From a candidate division Zixibacteria bacterium RBG-1 (GTDB taxonomy: Bacteria > Zixibacteria > MSB-5A5 > DSPP01 > RBG-1): 64,000 nucleotides of DNA. Positions 15,967 to 25,164 of this stretch are shown in pieces. A program made the position numbers and the translations under genes. The stretch is from positions 1,544,001-1,608,000 of the forward strand of contig AUYT01000001.1 in the NCBI GenBank assembly GCA_000447245.1. The letters run 5' to 3'. The notes below the pieces were generated by a model. The model saw only the letters and a program-made list of their open reading frames with translations. It searched no databases and had not been told where the DNA came from. Numbering within the stretch: the stretch's first letter is position 1; every line of letters begins with the position of its first letter.

Positions 15967-16305
15967 TTTCTACTCCTTCTTGTTTTTTAGATTTTAAATT
16001 CTTTACATACTCTATTAATGATTCTGCACTCCCCAACACTATTGAAGTTGTAGTGAATTTTTTTTCCCTCTCCTCTAAGGGGAGGGTAGGGAGGGGTCAG
16101 TCTGCAAAAGAAACTTACCTCTCCCTAACCCTCTCCTTTTAGGAGAGGGGATAAAAAAACCCTCCCTTTTATGGTGACTTTATGGAACCATATTCAGGGA
16201 GGGCCGAGTGGGGTAAATTTAGCCAGGAGGTGAGGCGATTATACCCCGACAAAAGCAGGAGGTTGGAGGATTAAGGGAGGCATAAGGTAGCTTTTAATTT
16301 AATAG
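15967..16305. repeat. Gene-free stretch with module motif and hairpin repeats
   Basis: It contains the shared motif CACTACAACTTCAATAGTG (minus strand, 16037-16055), two copies of the CCCTCTCC...GGAGAGGG repeat (16069-16097 and 16126-16150), and an imperfect stem CCCTCCCT...AGGGAGGG (about 16160-16204) preceded by a T-poor spacer. No gene is seen. Confidence 0.6.
16037..16055 (-). promoter_or_regulatory. Phage-module upstream motif, copy 1
   Basis: CACTACAACTTCAATAGTG, 71 bases before the decoration gene. It is near-identical to copies at 17419 and 26697, each upstream of a phage structural gene. Confidence 0.5.
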
Positions 16306-17382
16306 TTACATCATCCCGAGCGTAGCGGAGGGACTAGTTTTGAAGTCATTGACTTTTTTGTCCACCGGAAAATCTGTCAAAATAATTTTAGACCTTCTTT
16401 CAAATTGAAACACAGAATCAAACTCTTGCTTAACTTGTTTCTTTAGTCCCAGCAAATCCTTAAAGGAAAGTATTTTAGAATTAAGCAACCTTTCCGTGAA
16501 ATTCAGATAAGACCTATCCTGTTTCAGGGAGCTAATCGCTTTTGCTATCTTTTTTATCTCATTTTTATATTCAGCTAAAATCTCTTCTGAAATCTTCTGT
16601 AACTCTAGAGATTTCTCTAAACCCTGCCTTACTTTTCCCAAATCCAGAGCCAATTTCTTCAAATCCACTTTCTCTTTTTTACCATTAACTATCTGCCTCT
16701 GATACTCCCCCAGAACTTCCACCAACAGATTTTTATCCTCATCAATTTCAGACAAACTCTTTTGATAAAATCCGAGATCCCTTGAAAAAGAGGTGCCCGG
16801 AATGGCTCCCCGATAAACCAAAGAAGTCTCTAAAATTTTTAGAGTTTTGCGGTAATTGAAATGAGCCTGCTTTTCTTGACCACTTTGGTCTAAGTAACTG
16901 CGGAAAGGGATATGCTCACATTTTCGGATATCCTGACCACAGACAGAGCATTCCGGAAATTCAAAGCTAAATCCAATCGACCCCTCTTTATAAATCCCAT
17001 GGTCGATATTCTCTTTTAAAGAATTGCCCCCTTCGGAATTTTTCAGCCAATAGAACCAGACTTTTATCCAGGGAGCATTGTCCCGATAAACTAATTCTGC
17101 ATTAAAATTTCTGGCTACCGGAAGTTTTTCTTTGTTGTGACCGATTAAAACCGGAGCATCTATAATCAGCTTGGCTAAATGAGGATGCTCTTCTTGCGGG
17201 AAGCAACCGCCATAAGAATTCACTTTATCGGAGATTAGATACATTGCCCGAATGAAGATCTCCTCTGCGGTGACCGGCACAGGCGGCTTTATGCGAGCGT
17301 TGATTAAAGAAATTAAATCAGGTGAAACCTGCTCTTCTTTTTCCGATAACTCGGTCTGAATCTGCCCTAAAAGTTTTTTCAT
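16306..17382 (-). CDS. Phage prohead protease-like protein
   Basis: 358 residues. The N-terminal half contains NFNAELVYRDNAPWIKVWF and IYKEGSIGFSFEFPECSVCG followed by IRKCEHIPFRSY. The GSIGFSF element with a following Cys-x2-Cys and Cys-x-His knuckle is typical of capsid maturation proteases found between portal and capsid genes. The C-terminal half is a long coiled helix (about 225-340), likely a scaffold part. The last residues (SPSATLGMM) come from a STAR-like DNA repeat. In phages the order is portal, protease, capsid. Here the portal is displaced by 8 kb. Confidence 0.6.
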   Translation of the reverse strand: MKKLLGQIQTELSEKEEQVSPDLISLINARIKPPVPVTAEEIFIRAMYLISDKVNSYGGCFPQEEHPHLAKLIIDAPVLIGHNKEKLPVARNFNAELVYRDNAPWIKVWFYWLKNSEGGNSLKENIDHGIYKEGSIGFSFEFPECSVCGQDIRKCEHIPFRSYLDQSGQEKQAHFNYRKTLKILETSLVYRGAIPGTSFSRDLGFYQKSLSEIDEDKNLLVEVLGEYQRQIVNGKKEKVDLKKLALDLGKVRQGLEKSLELQKISEEILAEYKNEIKKIAKAISSLKQDRSYLNFTERLLNSKILSFKDLLGLKKQVKQEFDSVFQFERRSKIILTDFPVDKKVNDFKTSPSATLGMM

Positions 17383-17418
17383 CTTTTTGCTCTTTTACTA
17401 ATAACTCCACTTCCCGCA

Positions 17419-17437
17419 CACTATCAAAGTTGTAGTG
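17419..17437 (-). promoter_or_regulatory. Phage-module upstream motif, copy 2
   Basis: CACTACAACTTTGATAGTG, 37 bases before the protease gene. It is part of the three-member set at 16037, 17419 and 26697. Confidence 0.5.
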
Positions 17438-17543
17438 AAATTCCCGCCCCTAGTAGGGGAGGGTTAGGGAAGGGTCAGTCACAAATCAGGAAATAAAAAA
17501 AGCGATGGGAATAATCCCACCGCTTGTAAAAGAATCTACTTTT

Positions 17544-18953
17544 CTACAAACAGCACATGGCAATTTCTGGGGGGGCTGGTCCATCTTTAAAAACATAGTT
17601 CACCAGGTATATTATATCTGTAAGATTGCCATTGCCGCCGGAGGCGTTGGCATCTCCTCGGCAGGTTGGAGATGGAGCAGGACCTCCCTTGAAAGAATAA
17701 TTTACTAAGTAGATTATGTCTGTCAGGTTGGGATTCCCTCCAGAACCATTAGCGTCTCCTGGCTTGGCCAAACATGGAAAATACTTGATGGTCGCATAAT
17801 CAGGATAAGTACCGATTCCAAAGCTCTCCCCGGTCACATACACATACCCACTGTCATCCACCGTTAAAGCATTAGCATGATCATTGTAATTCCCCGGCCC
17901 ATTATACCGTCTGACCCATAAAGTATCCCCATTTGGGGTATACATGATGGTAGCATAATCATTACCGGTTCCAAGGCCAATACTCCGACCAGTCACATAC
18001 ACGTTCCCATTTTTTTCCACAGCCAAATCATGGACAAGGTTATCGTAGCCTGCCCCGCTATAGCGCCTGACCCAGAGGGTATCACCATCAGGAGCATGCT
18101 TTACGGTTGCATAATCAGGATAAGTTGCCCTATTGCTATAACCAGCCACATACACATTCCCACTATCATCCAAAGCCAAATCACTAGGAACGTCTACATA
18201 ATTATTACTGGCCCACAGAATCTCTCCGTCAGCACCAAACTTATAGGTAGCTCCAAAGTTTGTCGTGTAAACATTACCGCTATCATCGACAGCTATATCC
18301 CTGCCTCCATATCCAAGAGCCCACTCAATCCCTCCGTTAGGAGAATATTTAACTGTACTGCTACCCGTAGTATATACATATCCACTATCCTCAACTGTCA
18401 GTGACACGCCTTTGATACCGACAAAATCCCAAACCATGTCACCATTGAGGGAATATTTAATCGTTATAGGATCTCCGGTCACGTACACATTCCCACTGTC
18501 ATCTACAACCAGAGCATTACCATAATCAGAGCCTGATCTATTGTAGCGTCTGACCCATAAAGTATCTCCATTGGGTGCATACTTGATGGTAACATAATCC
18601 TCGGCTGTTCCGATGCCGATGCTGTAGCCGGTTACATACACATTCCCACTGTTGTCGACGGCTAAAGCTGTGGCTACGTCGTCGTCATTCCCCGGTCCGT
18701 TATACCTTCTGAGCCACACGGTATCCCCATTGGAAGCATACTTGATGGTAGTGTAATCTGGCCCTGTTCCACTGCCGACACTATAGCCAGTTACGTACAC
18801 ATTCCCACTATCATCCACCGCTACAGCATAAGCCACGTCCCCTAAACCACCCGGTCCATGATACCGTCTGACCCAGGCAGTATCCACCTGCGCCAAGACC
18901 GGAATAGACCAAAAAAATAGAAAAGATAACAAAATATATTTTCTGATTGCCAT
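17544..18953 (-). CDS. SBBP beta-propeller surface protein with Cys-rich dockerin tail
   Basis: 469 residues: a signal peptide (about 1-22, ending VLAQ), seven or more SBBP repeats of about 55 residues (pattern VAVDDSGNVYVTGYS...DYTTIKY...NGDTVWLRRYNGPG), then two dockerin-like loops (GDANGSGGNPNLTDIIYLVN, GDANASGGNGNLTDIIYLVN) and a C-terminal CCL. Cysteines precede each dockerin loop. It is likely a secreted protein attached to a cohesin partner. It is close kin of the genes at 21502 and 42433. Its position between the phage protease and the portal suggests insertion into the phage module. Confidence 0.82.
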   Translation of the reverse strand: MAIRKYILLSFLFFWSIPVLAQVDTAWVRRYHGPGGLGDVAYAVAVDDSGNVYVTGYSVGSGTGPDYTTIKYASNGDTVWLRRYNGPGNDDDVATALAVDNSGNVYVTGYSIGIGTAEDYVTIKYAPNGDTLWVRRYNRSGSDYGNALVVDDSGNVYVTGDPITIKYSLNGDMVWDFVGIKGVSLTVEDSGYVYTTGSSTVKYSPNGGIEWALGYGGRDIAVDDSGNVYTTNFGATYKFGADGEILWASNNYVDVPSDLALDDSGNVYVAGYSNRATYPDYATVKHAPDGDTLWVRRYSGAGYDNLVHDLAVEKNGNVYVTGRSIGLGTGNDYATIMYTPNGDTLWVRRYNGPGNYNDHANALTVDDSGYVYVTGESFGIGTYPDYATIKYFPCLAKPGDANGSGGNPNLTDIIYLVNYSFKGGPAPSPTCRGDANASGGNGNLTDIIYLVNYVFKDGPAPPEIAMCCL

Positions 18954-19020
18954 TTTCTTCTGAAAAAAATTTTTGTGCTAGATATAATTTAGTAAAATAT
19001 TTCCAAAGCTATATACTCTT

Positions 19021-20280
19021 TCACAAACAGCAGACATTAGAATTTATGGGTGCCGGACCGCCCTTGAAAACATAGTTCACCAGGTAAACCACGTCTGACA
19101 GATTGGGAGTCCCCTTTGAACCATTAGCATCACCTTGGCAGAGAGGACTGGGTGCCGGCCCCCCTTTGAAAACATAATTGACTAAGTAAACTAAATCCGT
19201 CAGATTAGGAGTAGTGCCGGAACCGTTGGCGTCTCCTGCTATAGAAGTGCATTGATATGAGTATTTGTACACCGTCTGCCCGGACGCGTAAGCCAGCTCA
19301 TCGGAGAGAAAACGGAATCTATTGACTATATACCCAAATCCTGCCAGCTGCCAGGAGGCACCTCCATCCGTGGTTGCATAAGTATCTCCACCCCAGCCCC
19401 CCAGCCAACCAACCGCATCGCTGACAAATCCAATCCCCTGAATGTCGTAGGGAAAAGCCTGAAACAACTGGTCATTCCAGGTGACTCCTCCGTCCGTGGT
19501 CTTCAGATAGTAGGTGGACCCTCCGGAGAATTTTTCAATGGAAACATAGCCGGTCATCCTGCTGATAAAGTTAATCTTCCAGCACAGCTCCCCCAAACGA
19601 TTCCCGGCATGTCTTGTGGTCCAGGTATTGCCACCATCAGCGGTAAACAAAATACGGGTGTGCCCGGTGTCATAATCGGCGCTGGAAGAGCCCACCACAA
19701 ATCCTGAATCCGGGCTGAAAAAATAGCAGTCCACCAAAGCACCCGCGTAGGCAGAAAGGTCCAGGGAGGCCCAGGTGGCTCCGCGGTCAGTGGTTTTTAT
19801 CATGCGGGCCGGACCGTAGAATCGCCCGGAGGCGTACACCACAGAATCATTCACCACCGAGATTCCGCAGATTCCCTGGGGCTTGGGGTCCGGAATATTG
19901 GGAACCAGAGACCAGTTTGTCCCGCCGTCGGTCGTGTGGTAGAGAACCTGACTGGCGTTGAAGACCGTTCCTACCCATCCGGTCAGAGAATCGACGAATC
20001 CCACACTGCGCAGATATGGGCTAAGAACAACTTGTAGGGTCCAGGTGGCACCGCCATCAGTGGTTTTCCAGATACCATTTCCGTAACAGCCGGCCGTGTC
20101 GCAGGAACCATTGGCCACTATCCAGCCGATATTCGGGTTGATGAAAAACAGATCATCGATTCGGTCGGCTGTGGGAGCATTGGTTAAGGTTTGCCATTGC
20201 GGGGTTTGTGAAAATCCAGACCCAACCAACATCCATAGTAACGCGGCAATAATCAGAGATTTTTTTGTACAATCTCTCAT
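19021..20280 (-). CDS. YCF48/BNR-type beta-propeller with Cys-rich dockerin tail
   Basis: 419 residues: a signal peptide (about 1-24), six to seven blades with the WKTTDGGATWTLQ motif of the Ycf48/sortilin-like propeller group (about 25-345), and the duplicated dockerin (GDANGSGTTPNLTDLVYLVN, GDANGSKGTPNLSDVVYLVN) ending NVCCL. Base composition is more GC-rich than its neighbours. In this organism the propeller is joined to the same anchoring module as several unrelated folds, so the dockerin looks like a general sorting or docking tag. Confidence 0.82.
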   Translation of the reverse strand: MRDCTKKSLIIAALLWMLVGSGFSQTPQWQTLTNAPTADRIDDLFFINPNIGWIVANGSCDTAGCYGNGIWKTTDGGATWTLQVVLSPYLRSVGFVDSLTGWVGTVFNASQVLYHTTDGGTNWSLVPNIPDPKPQGICGISVVNDSVVYASGRFYGPARMIKTTDRGATWASLDLSAYAGALVDCYFFSPDSGFVVGSSSADYDTGHTRILFTADGGNTWTTRHAGNRLGELCWKINFISRMTGYVSIEKFSGGSTYYLKTTDGGVTWNDQLFQAFPYDIQGIGFVSDAVGWLGGWGGDTYATTDGGASWQLAGFGYIVNRFRFLSDELAYASGQTVYKYSYQCTSIAGDANGSGTTPNLTDLVYLVNYVFKGGPAPSPLCQGDANGSKGTPNLSDVVYLVNYVFKGGPAPINSNVCCL

Positions 20281-20688
20281 ATCAAATTTGTATAAGGTAA
20301 CCCTGCTTTAGAGTCAATCCCTCTTGACTTTTCGTTTTAATCTATTTGATTCTCCCCTCTTAAAATAAAAAACCGAACTCTTTTTCAATCAATAAATTTA
20401 ATTAGCGCACTCTCAATTTACAGCAAAAACGGGCAAAGTCAAGGATTTTCTGATACGGCTTGCAAGATAACTGTCACTGACCAGGGTTATAGCCGGAATT
20501 TAGCTTTTCCCAAGCTAAAAAAGAGCATTCCCAGAAAGTAAAACAGTTTTACCCGATTATAAAAGCCAAAAAGTTAAGATACCCCCTATAGTCAAATATA
20601 GTCAATAATAAATTATATTTGACTATTGTTGACTAAAGTTTTTTAGCTATTGTCCGAAAACAGATGAAAAGGAAACCAAAGGAGGTAA
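20281..20688. other. Gene-free AT-rich stretch with phased palindrome
   Basis: About 400 bases between a minus-strand dockerin gene and a plus-strand barrel gene, so it should hold divergent promoters. The only clear structure is the TAGTCAA/TTGACTA palindrome at 20589-20635. No small gene is seen. Confidence 0.6.
20589..20635. repeat. Phased TAGTCAA/TTGACTA palindrome, copy 1
   Basis: TAGTCAA at 20589 and 20599, TTGACTA at 20619 and 20629: two heptamers on each arm, exactly 10 bases apart, around a 13-base AT-rich centre. It lies 55 bases upstream of the barrel gene at 20690. Other copies are at 31791, 41743 and 54586. Confidence 0.85.
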
Positions 20689-20689
20689 A

Positions 20690-21373
20690 ATGGTTAGATT
20701 TAAAAAACTAGCAGTATTGTTGGTGGCTTTCCTATTTGTAGGAATCTCGGCAGCTATGGCTGCTCCCGGACAAGCACCAACAGTTACGCAGGGGAATTTG
20801 ATATTCTCCTTCCAGTTGGCTGAATTAACAGTCACAACTGTGGACACCATCGGAGTGGCCCCGAACCAGTCGGTTGGCATTTACAGACCCAACCAGCAAG
20901 GTTTCAAATTGGGATTCGGGTATGCTTTCTCACCCCGTTGGGCTATGAACCTATCCGGAATCTACGGATTCTCCAAAGATAATTCAGAGCCGGTGGGAGG
21001 ACCCCAGCAAAAGATTTCCACCACTTCTATGTCGTTTCGCTTAGGAGTGGACGCCTATTTTCCCATATCCCACACCTTTAGCATGTATGTGGGACCGGGA
21101 TTAATGCTCAACCGGGCTCATTCCAAAGTCACTTCCGGTACTTCGGAAATCAGCAATCCCTGGACCACCAATTGGACCCTTTCCGGTCGCATGGGATTTG
21201 TGGCTAAGGTCTCGGATGTATTCGGATTTTATGGTGACGTAGGACAACAGATTGTAATGGGCTCAGTCACCACTTTGGGTGGAAACAAAACCAGTTGGAC
21301 TACCTCTCATCCAGAGGCCAACATCGGGATCGCCCTTTTCATTGATACCCATTCTGGCAGTTCTCACAGATAA
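20690..21373 (+). CDS. Outer-membrane beta-barrel protein (OmpA/OmpX-like size)
   Basis: 227 residues with a signal peptide (about 1-24, ending AMA) and alternating hydrophobic strands ending GY/G-aromatic (GFKLGFGYAFSPRWAMNLSG, FSMYVGPGLMLNRA, SLSGRMGF-like). It is a homolog of the protein at 28205 with the same strand order. A strong AAAGGAGG lies before the ATG. Function is unknown; likely an eight-stranded outer-membrane barrel. A phased palindrome just upstream may overlap its promoter. Confidence 0.7.
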   Translation: MVRFKKLAVLLVAFLFVGISAAMAAPGQAPTVTQGNLIFSFQLAELTVTTVDTIGVAPNQSVGIYRPNQQGFKLGFGYAFSPRWAMNLSGIYGFSKDNSEPVGGPQQKISTTSMSFRLGVDAYFPISHTFSMYVGPGLMLNRAHSKVTSGTSEISNPWTTNWTLSGRMGFVAKVSDVFGFYGDVGQQIVMGSVTTLGGNKTSWTTSHPEANIGIALFIDTHSGSSHR

Positions 21374-21447
21374 TCACCCATAACCGAAAGCCGGATGAAA
21401 GTTCTTCTTCGTCCGGCTTTTTTTATTTCTTTCAAAGTTCAAAGGGT

Positions 21448-21496
21448 GGAGACAAGCTCCACCCCTACGCGTAGGGGCGAAGTTTATCTTCGCCCA
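21448..21496. repeat. Dispersed hairpin repeats
   Basis: GGTGGAGACAAGCTCCACC followed by GTAGGGGCGAAGTTTATCTT and its partner. The same pair is present at 25206-25275 in the other order. The copies lie in the 3' flank of dockerin or portal genes. Confidence 0.65.
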
Positions 21497-21501
21497 CTTT
21501 T

Positions 21502-23019
21502 CTACAGACAGCACTCCAAACTTTTCACGGGTGCCGGACCTGATTTGAAGATAAAATTTATGAGATACACGATATCCGCCAGCATAACATCTCCATTGCC
21601 ATCCGCATCTCCACTACAAAGGGGTGAAGGAGCCCGTTGGCTCCTGAAGATAAAATTAATTAGGCTTACAACATCGGGGACGAATACGCTTCCATCTCCG
21701 GTGGCATCCCCGGGTTTGGCGATACAATTATATTGAACATACTTGATGGTGACAAAATCAACAGAAGCACCACCCCAGCTATAACCAGACACGTAAACAT
21801 TTCCACTGTCATTCACTGCCAAAGCAGTAGCTCGTGCCAAACCACCGGGTCCATGGTCTATTCTAAACCATAAGCTGTCTCCATTAGGGGAATACTTGAG
21901 GGTGGTATAATTATAACCCCAACATTCAACAACACAGAAGTAGTCAGCTGGACCTGTCACATAAACATTGCCACTATTATCCAATGCCAAAGCAGAAGCT
22001 CCGACGCCGACATCCCAAAGTCCGTTGTAGCGTCTGACCCATAAGCTGTCTCCATCAGGAGCGCACTTAATGGTGGTATAATTGGCAACACCACCTAAAC
22101 CAGTCACATACACATTCCCACTGCTATCCAGTGCCAAGGCGCTGCCCCAGACTCCGTAGCTTCTAACCCAAGAACTGTCGCCATTAGGCGAATATTTAAT
22201 GGTGGCTGTGTTACCAGTCACATACACATTACCGCTGTCATCCACGATCAAGGCACTAGCCTCGTCGTCACCATTCGCCGGTCCATTGTATCTTCTGACC
22301 CATAAGGTTTCTCCATTAGGGGCATACTTGAGTGTGGCGTAATCATAAGAAGTGCCACTACCCACGCTTCGACCAGTTAAATACACATTTCCGCTATCAT
22401 CCACTGTCAAAGCGGTGGCAAAGTCATAACCATTCCCCGGTCCATTGTAACGTCTGACCCATAAGCTGTCTCCATTAGGGGCATACTTGATGGTGGCGTA
22501 ATCAGAAGAAGTTCCACTCCCATAGCTTGCGCCAGTCACATACACATTGCCAGAGCCATCCACTACCAGAGCAGAAGTTGCGTCATCGCTATTAGCCGGT
22601 CCATAATAGCGACTTACCCACAGTGTATCCCCCTTAGAATTATATTTGATGGTGGCATAATCAAAATAACTTCCATCCCCGGAGCTATGGCCAGTTACAT
22701 ATACATTACCAGAGTCATTCACTGCCAGGGCAGATGCGCGGTCATCGCCATTTGCGGGCCCGTTGTAGCGCCTGACCCACAGTGTATCCCCATTAGAATT
22801 ATACTTGATGGTGGCATAATCAGAATAAGTTTCGCTTCCATAGCTTTCGCCAGTCACATACACATTGCCTGAGCTATCCACCGCCAGGGCAGAAGCGCGG
22901 TCATTGTCATTTCCCGGCCCATTGTAGCGTCTGACCCAGCCCGTATCCACCTGCGCTAAAGCCGGCATAGCCGTGAAAATAATAAACTGCAGAAAAAGAA
23001 GAATTTTAACTTTTGACAC
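21502..23019 (-). CDS. SBBP beta-propeller surface protein with Cys-rich dockerin tail
   Basis: 505 residues from GTG at 23019 (GGAGAGG nearby): a signal peptide (about 1-22, ending ALAQ), about eight SBBP repeats (NVYVTGESYGSETYSDYATI-type), then two dockerin-like loops (GDATGDGSVFVPDVVSLINF, GDADGNGDVMLADIVYLINF) and a C-terminal CCL. The cysteine pattern matches the other dockerin proteins. Repeats are highly similar at DNA level, so recombination within and between the paralogs at 17544 and 42433 is expected. Confidence 0.82.
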   Translation of the reverse strand: MSKVKILLFLQFIIFTAMPALAQVDTGWVRRYNGPGNDNDRASALAVDSSGNVYVTGESYGSETYSDYATIKYNSNGDTLWVRRYNGPANGDDRASALAVNDSGNVYVTGHSSGDGSYFDYATIKYNSKGDTLWVSRYYGPANSDDATSALVVDGSGNVYVTGASYGSGTSSDYATIKYAPNGDSLWVRRYNGPGNGYDFATALTVDDSGNVYLTGRSVGSGTSYDYATLKYAPNGETLWVRRYNGPANGDDEASALIVDDSGNVYVTGNTATIKYSPNGDSSWVRSYGVWGSALALDSSGNVYVTGLGGVANYTTIKCAPDGDSLWVRRYNGLWDVGVGASALALDNSGNVYVTGPADYFCVVECWGYNYTTLKYSPNGDSLWFRIDHGPGGLARATALAVNDSGNVYVSGYSWGGASVDFVTIKYVQYNCIAKPGDATGDGSVFVPDVVSLINFIFRSQRAPSPLCSGDADGNGDVMLADIVYLINFIFKSGPAPVKSLECCL

Positions 23020-23338
23020 ACTCTACCTCTCCGAGACTTTTTTTCTCTTTATTATTAAGTGGACAAAAACAAGATAAAACTAATCTTAAAATTGTCAAGA
23101 AATTTGAGGATAAAAACCCTTACTTCCGCAAGACCCTTTCTCCTTTCAGGGTAAGAACATCTGAAATTTTCTGCAAAGTTTTTCATATAAATCTACTGAA
23201 AACCTGTCTACGTTGAATTGTTGAAAAAATACACACCGTCTATCTGGCTTAATTTCAATAAATTACAGGTTTTGTTCAAAAATCTTCCTGCGGGGCATAC
23301 TGTTTGCTTTTTATTCCGGCAGAAAACTTCAAACCCAT
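23020..23338. other. Gene-free stretch, nothing distinctive
   Basis: About 320 bases between a minus-strand dockerin gene and a small plus-strand frame. It should carry divergent promoters, but I see no convincing -35/-10 pair, repeat or RNA structure. Confidence 0.5.
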
Positions 23339-23479
23339 ATGATATACAGAGCCCGTAAAACTCCCGTAGGTCTGCTGGTAATGTTAGCTTTGCTTATTGT
23401 AATAGGTGTTATTCTGGTAACCTTCTCCAAAGCTACCGGATTCAGCTCTATGGAGGCGACCAGAATGTTCGGTTTTTAG
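23339..23479 (+). CDS. Possible 46-residue single-pass membrane protein
   Basis: Open frame ATG 23339 to TAG 23479. A basic N-terminus (MIYRARKTPVG) is followed by a hydrophobic helix (about 12-28) and a short polar tail ending MFGF, a plausible N-in small membrane protein. No clear Shine-Dalgarno sequence is seen. A rho-independent terminator follows at 23556. It could be a conserved small protein or a chance frame. Confidence 0.4.
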   Translation: MIYRARKTPVGLLVMLALLIVIGVILVTFSKATGFSSMEATRMFGF

Positions 23480-23555
23480 GTTAGTTTTTCTGACCGAAGC
23501 AAATAAAAACTTGCGTTTGGGATAATGGCGAGACAATGTCTCCCGACCAAACAAG

Positions 23556-23585
23556 AACCCCGATATCATCGGGGTTTAAATTTTT
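23556..23585 (+). terminator. Rho-independent terminator
   Basis: AACCCCGAT, ATC, ATCGGGGTT then a T-rich run, 75 bases after the small membrane-protein frame. Confidence 0.6.
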
Positions 23586-23690
23586 CTGCAAAAGCTTTTA
23601 TCCCATCTCCTGGCAGAGGGGGAGTTAAGTACCTTTATTTTTGGGAAAAAATATTCTGAGTTATCTTTCTCCCCCCAAAAAAGCGGCTCT

Positions 23691-25112
23691 CTACAAACAG
23701 CAGACACCGGTTTTCACCGGCGACAGACCACTTTTGTAAATAAAATTCACCAGATAGATTACATCCACTAAGTTAACCATGCCATTTCCATTGACATCAC
23801 CTAAACAATCCGGTTTTGGTTTGGTACCAGCTTTGAAGATAAAGTTGACCAAAAAGAGCACATCCGGCAAAGAAACCTCTCCGCTGTTATTAGCATCCCC
23901 GGCAAGTGCCAGACAACCGAAACAATTAGCAACTGCACTATCTGCCACTATTTTGTAAATGATGCCGTTATTGTGCCCCACGATATAAAGTTCACCTAAA
24001 GCATCCTCCCCGAAAGAGGAGATATTGAAAAAACCGACTCCCAACTCTGAAGTTCTCTCTTGAAATTCAGAAGTATCAATTCCATTGTAGCGGAAAGACC
24101 AGACCCGGCCGTTACAGTAATCTCCAAAAAAATAAGTTCCCTGTAAATCCGGAATTGCACAACCACGATAGAGATATCCTCCGGTTATGGAGCAGCCGTC
24201 TGTGTGGGGGTATTCATAAATAGGGTCAGTCAGACCGGTCAAGGTGTCACAACTGTCAGGCGGATTAAAACAATGGTCACCTTCTTTTAATCTCCAGCCG
24301 TAATTTTCTCCTCCGGTGCTGGAAAACGGCTGAAAGTCCACTTCCTCCCAAGCACCCTGTCCAACATCAGCAATATATAAATCTCCGGTAAGACGGTCGA
24401 AGCTATTGCGCCAGGGATTACGCAGACCCAGAGCCCAGATTTCCTTTAAGGTGCCGGTGGAATCGGCAAACGGGTTACTCGGAGGAATTTTGTATCCCTG
24501 ACTGGTGTCAATATCAATGCGCAGCATTTTTCCCAAAAGCGTCAGAGGGTTTTGGGCCCGGTTCTGAGGGTCTCCACCACTGCCGCCATCTCCTAAGGCG
24601 ATGTAAAGATAGCCGTCACTGGGCCCGAAACCAATCCAGCCCCCGTTGTGATTGGAATAGGGCTGGGTGACTGTCAAAAGGATTTGCCGGCTGGAAAAAT
24701 TAGCGCTGTCCGGATTGGCAGTCACCTGAAAACGGGCAATCACGGTGTTACCGGATGAGTCGGTGTAGTTGACGTAGAAAAAGCCGTTGCTGTCATAGTC
24801 AGGATGAAATGCCAGGCCTAACAGCCCCCGTTCTCCGCAACAACTGACTCTACCCTGCAGATTCAAAAAATTCCCCGGCAAAAGAGAGCCGTTTTTTACA
24901 ATTCTGACTCTTCCTCCCTGCTGGACAATGAAAATTCTTTCAGTATCACCGGGTGGAGAGGTGATAAAGACGGGACTGGAAAGACCAGAGGCCACAACTG
25001 TGGTAGTCAGGGGAGTTTGAGCAAATAATTGGATTGGCCACAGTATCGAAATTAACAAAAAGCAAAAAATCGGAACTCTGCTCCTGTGTAAATCTAATTT
25101 GTTTTTATTCAT
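23691..25112 (-). CDS. PQQ-dependent sugar dehydrogenase-like propeller with Cys-rich dockerin tail
   Basis: 473 residues from ATG at 25112 (GGGAGG six bases upstream; a GTG two codons earlier is less likely). A signal peptide, then a six-bladed glucose/sorbosone dehydrogenase-type propeller (about 35-385): RIFIVQQGGRVRIV, GLLGLAFHPDY, SNHNGGWIGFGP with the catalytic-type His, YLYIALGDGG, GLRNPWRNSFD. Two dockerin-like loops follow (GDANNSGEVSLPDVLFLVNF, GDVNGNGMVNLVDVIYLVNF), ending CCL. The expected reaction is oxidation of a sugar or aldose-like substrate outside the cell if PQQ is supplied. Substrate is unknown. The dockerin suggests incorporation into a surface complex. Confidence 0.83.
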   Translation of the reverse strand: MNKNKLDLHRSRVPIFCFLLISILWPIQLFAQTPLTTTVVASGLSSPVFITSPPGDTERIFIVQQGGRVRIVKNGSLLPGNFLNLQGRVSCCGERGLLGLAFHPDYDSNGFFYVNYTDSSGNTVIARFQVTANPDSANFSSRQILLTVTQPYSNHNGGWIGFGPSDGYLYIALGDGGSGGDPQNRAQNPLTLLGKMLRIDIDTSQGYKIPPSNPFADSTGTLKEIWALGLRNPWRNSFDRLTGDLYIADVGQGAWEEVDFQPFSSTGGENYGWRLKEGDHCFNPPDSCDTLTGLTDPIYEYPHTDGCSITGGYLYRGCAIPDLQGTYFFGDYCNGRVWSFRYNGIDTSEFQERTSELGVGFFNISSFGEDALGELYIVGHNNGIIYKIVADSAVANCFGCLALAGDANNSGEVSLPDVLFLVNFIFKAGTKPKPDCLGDVNGNGMVNLVDVIYLVNFIYKSGLSPVKTGVCCL

Positions 25113-25164
25113 ATCCACCCTCCCAAAAATTGTTATGAAACTGAAACGGATTTAAAGATTATAC

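Noticed and set aside
21502-23019. CRISPR-like regularly spaced repeats
   Set aside because: The roughly 165-base periodicity is protein-coding SBBP repeats with an intact reading frame.
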